Shown here: positions 5,743 through 5,746 of the stretch, piece after piece
Numbering within the stretch: position 1 is the stretch's first letter
Layout: each line of letters starts with the position of its first letter
NCBI GenBank assembly: GCA_022745215.1
Contig: JAIIWC010000081.1
Location: 1 to 5,746 of the forward strand
From: Collinsella sp.
GTDB lineage: Bacteria; Actinomycetota; Coriobacteriia; Coriobacteriales; Coriobacteriaceae
Length of the DNA: 5,746 bases
Direction: 5' to 3'
Translations under genes and position numbers: made by a program
The notes under the pieces: model-generated
Seen by the model: the letters and a program-made list of their open reading frames with translations, nothing else
Told to the model about the DNA's origin: nothing
The model's database searches: none

Positions 5743-5746
5743 CCGT

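Overview
The window looks like ordinary chromosomal core sequence from a high-GC Gram-positive anaerobe. The best guess is a member of the Coriobacteriia close to Collinsella. This rests on a GC content of roughly 60%, on the gene families present (an AddB-type nuclease, a YerC/YecD TrpR-like regulator, a four-TM holin-like protein, and an Rrf2 regulator divergent from cysK), and on a general resemblance to that group. No 16S gene or other decisive marker is present, so the taxonomy is inference.

Layout, left to right. Nearly half of the window (1-2623, minus strand) is one long reading frame that runs off the left edge. It encodes an AddB-like PD-(D/E)XK nuclease subunit, a DNA-repair helicase/nuclease component, cut just after the first part of its nuclease active site. 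Its upstream spacer (2624-2841) holds a pair of 18-bp direct repeats, a near-perfect ~35-bp inverted repeat, and a UUCG-type terminator. The terminator closes the next minus-strand gene, a 99-aa YerC/YecD TrpR-family repressor (2842-3141). A 324-bp spacer then separates that gene from a plus-strand four-helix membrane protein of the phage_holin_4_2/YvlD type (3466-3831). This converges on an Rrf2-family regulator (3972-4400, minus), with a strong hairpin terminator between them.

The right-hand part is the functionally coherent unit. The Rrf2 regulator has four cysteines in its effector region and is transcribed divergently from cysK (4654-5592, plus), which encodes O-acetylserine sulfhydrylase. 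The 253-bp spacer between them carries a good sigma-A-type promoter for cysK, a stem-loop at the start of the predicted cysK leader, and a weaker promoter for the regulator whose -10 overlaps an 11-bp perfect palindrome. This suggests local control of cysteine synthesis by a cysteine- or Fe-S-responsive, autoregulated repressor, comparable to CymR or IscR. The window ends in a GC-rich hairpin that probably terminates cysK.

There are no tRNA or rRNA genes, transposase genes, CRISPR arrays or prophage modules. I do not see a clearly new biological system. The most unusual element is the repeat cluster at 2673-2815.
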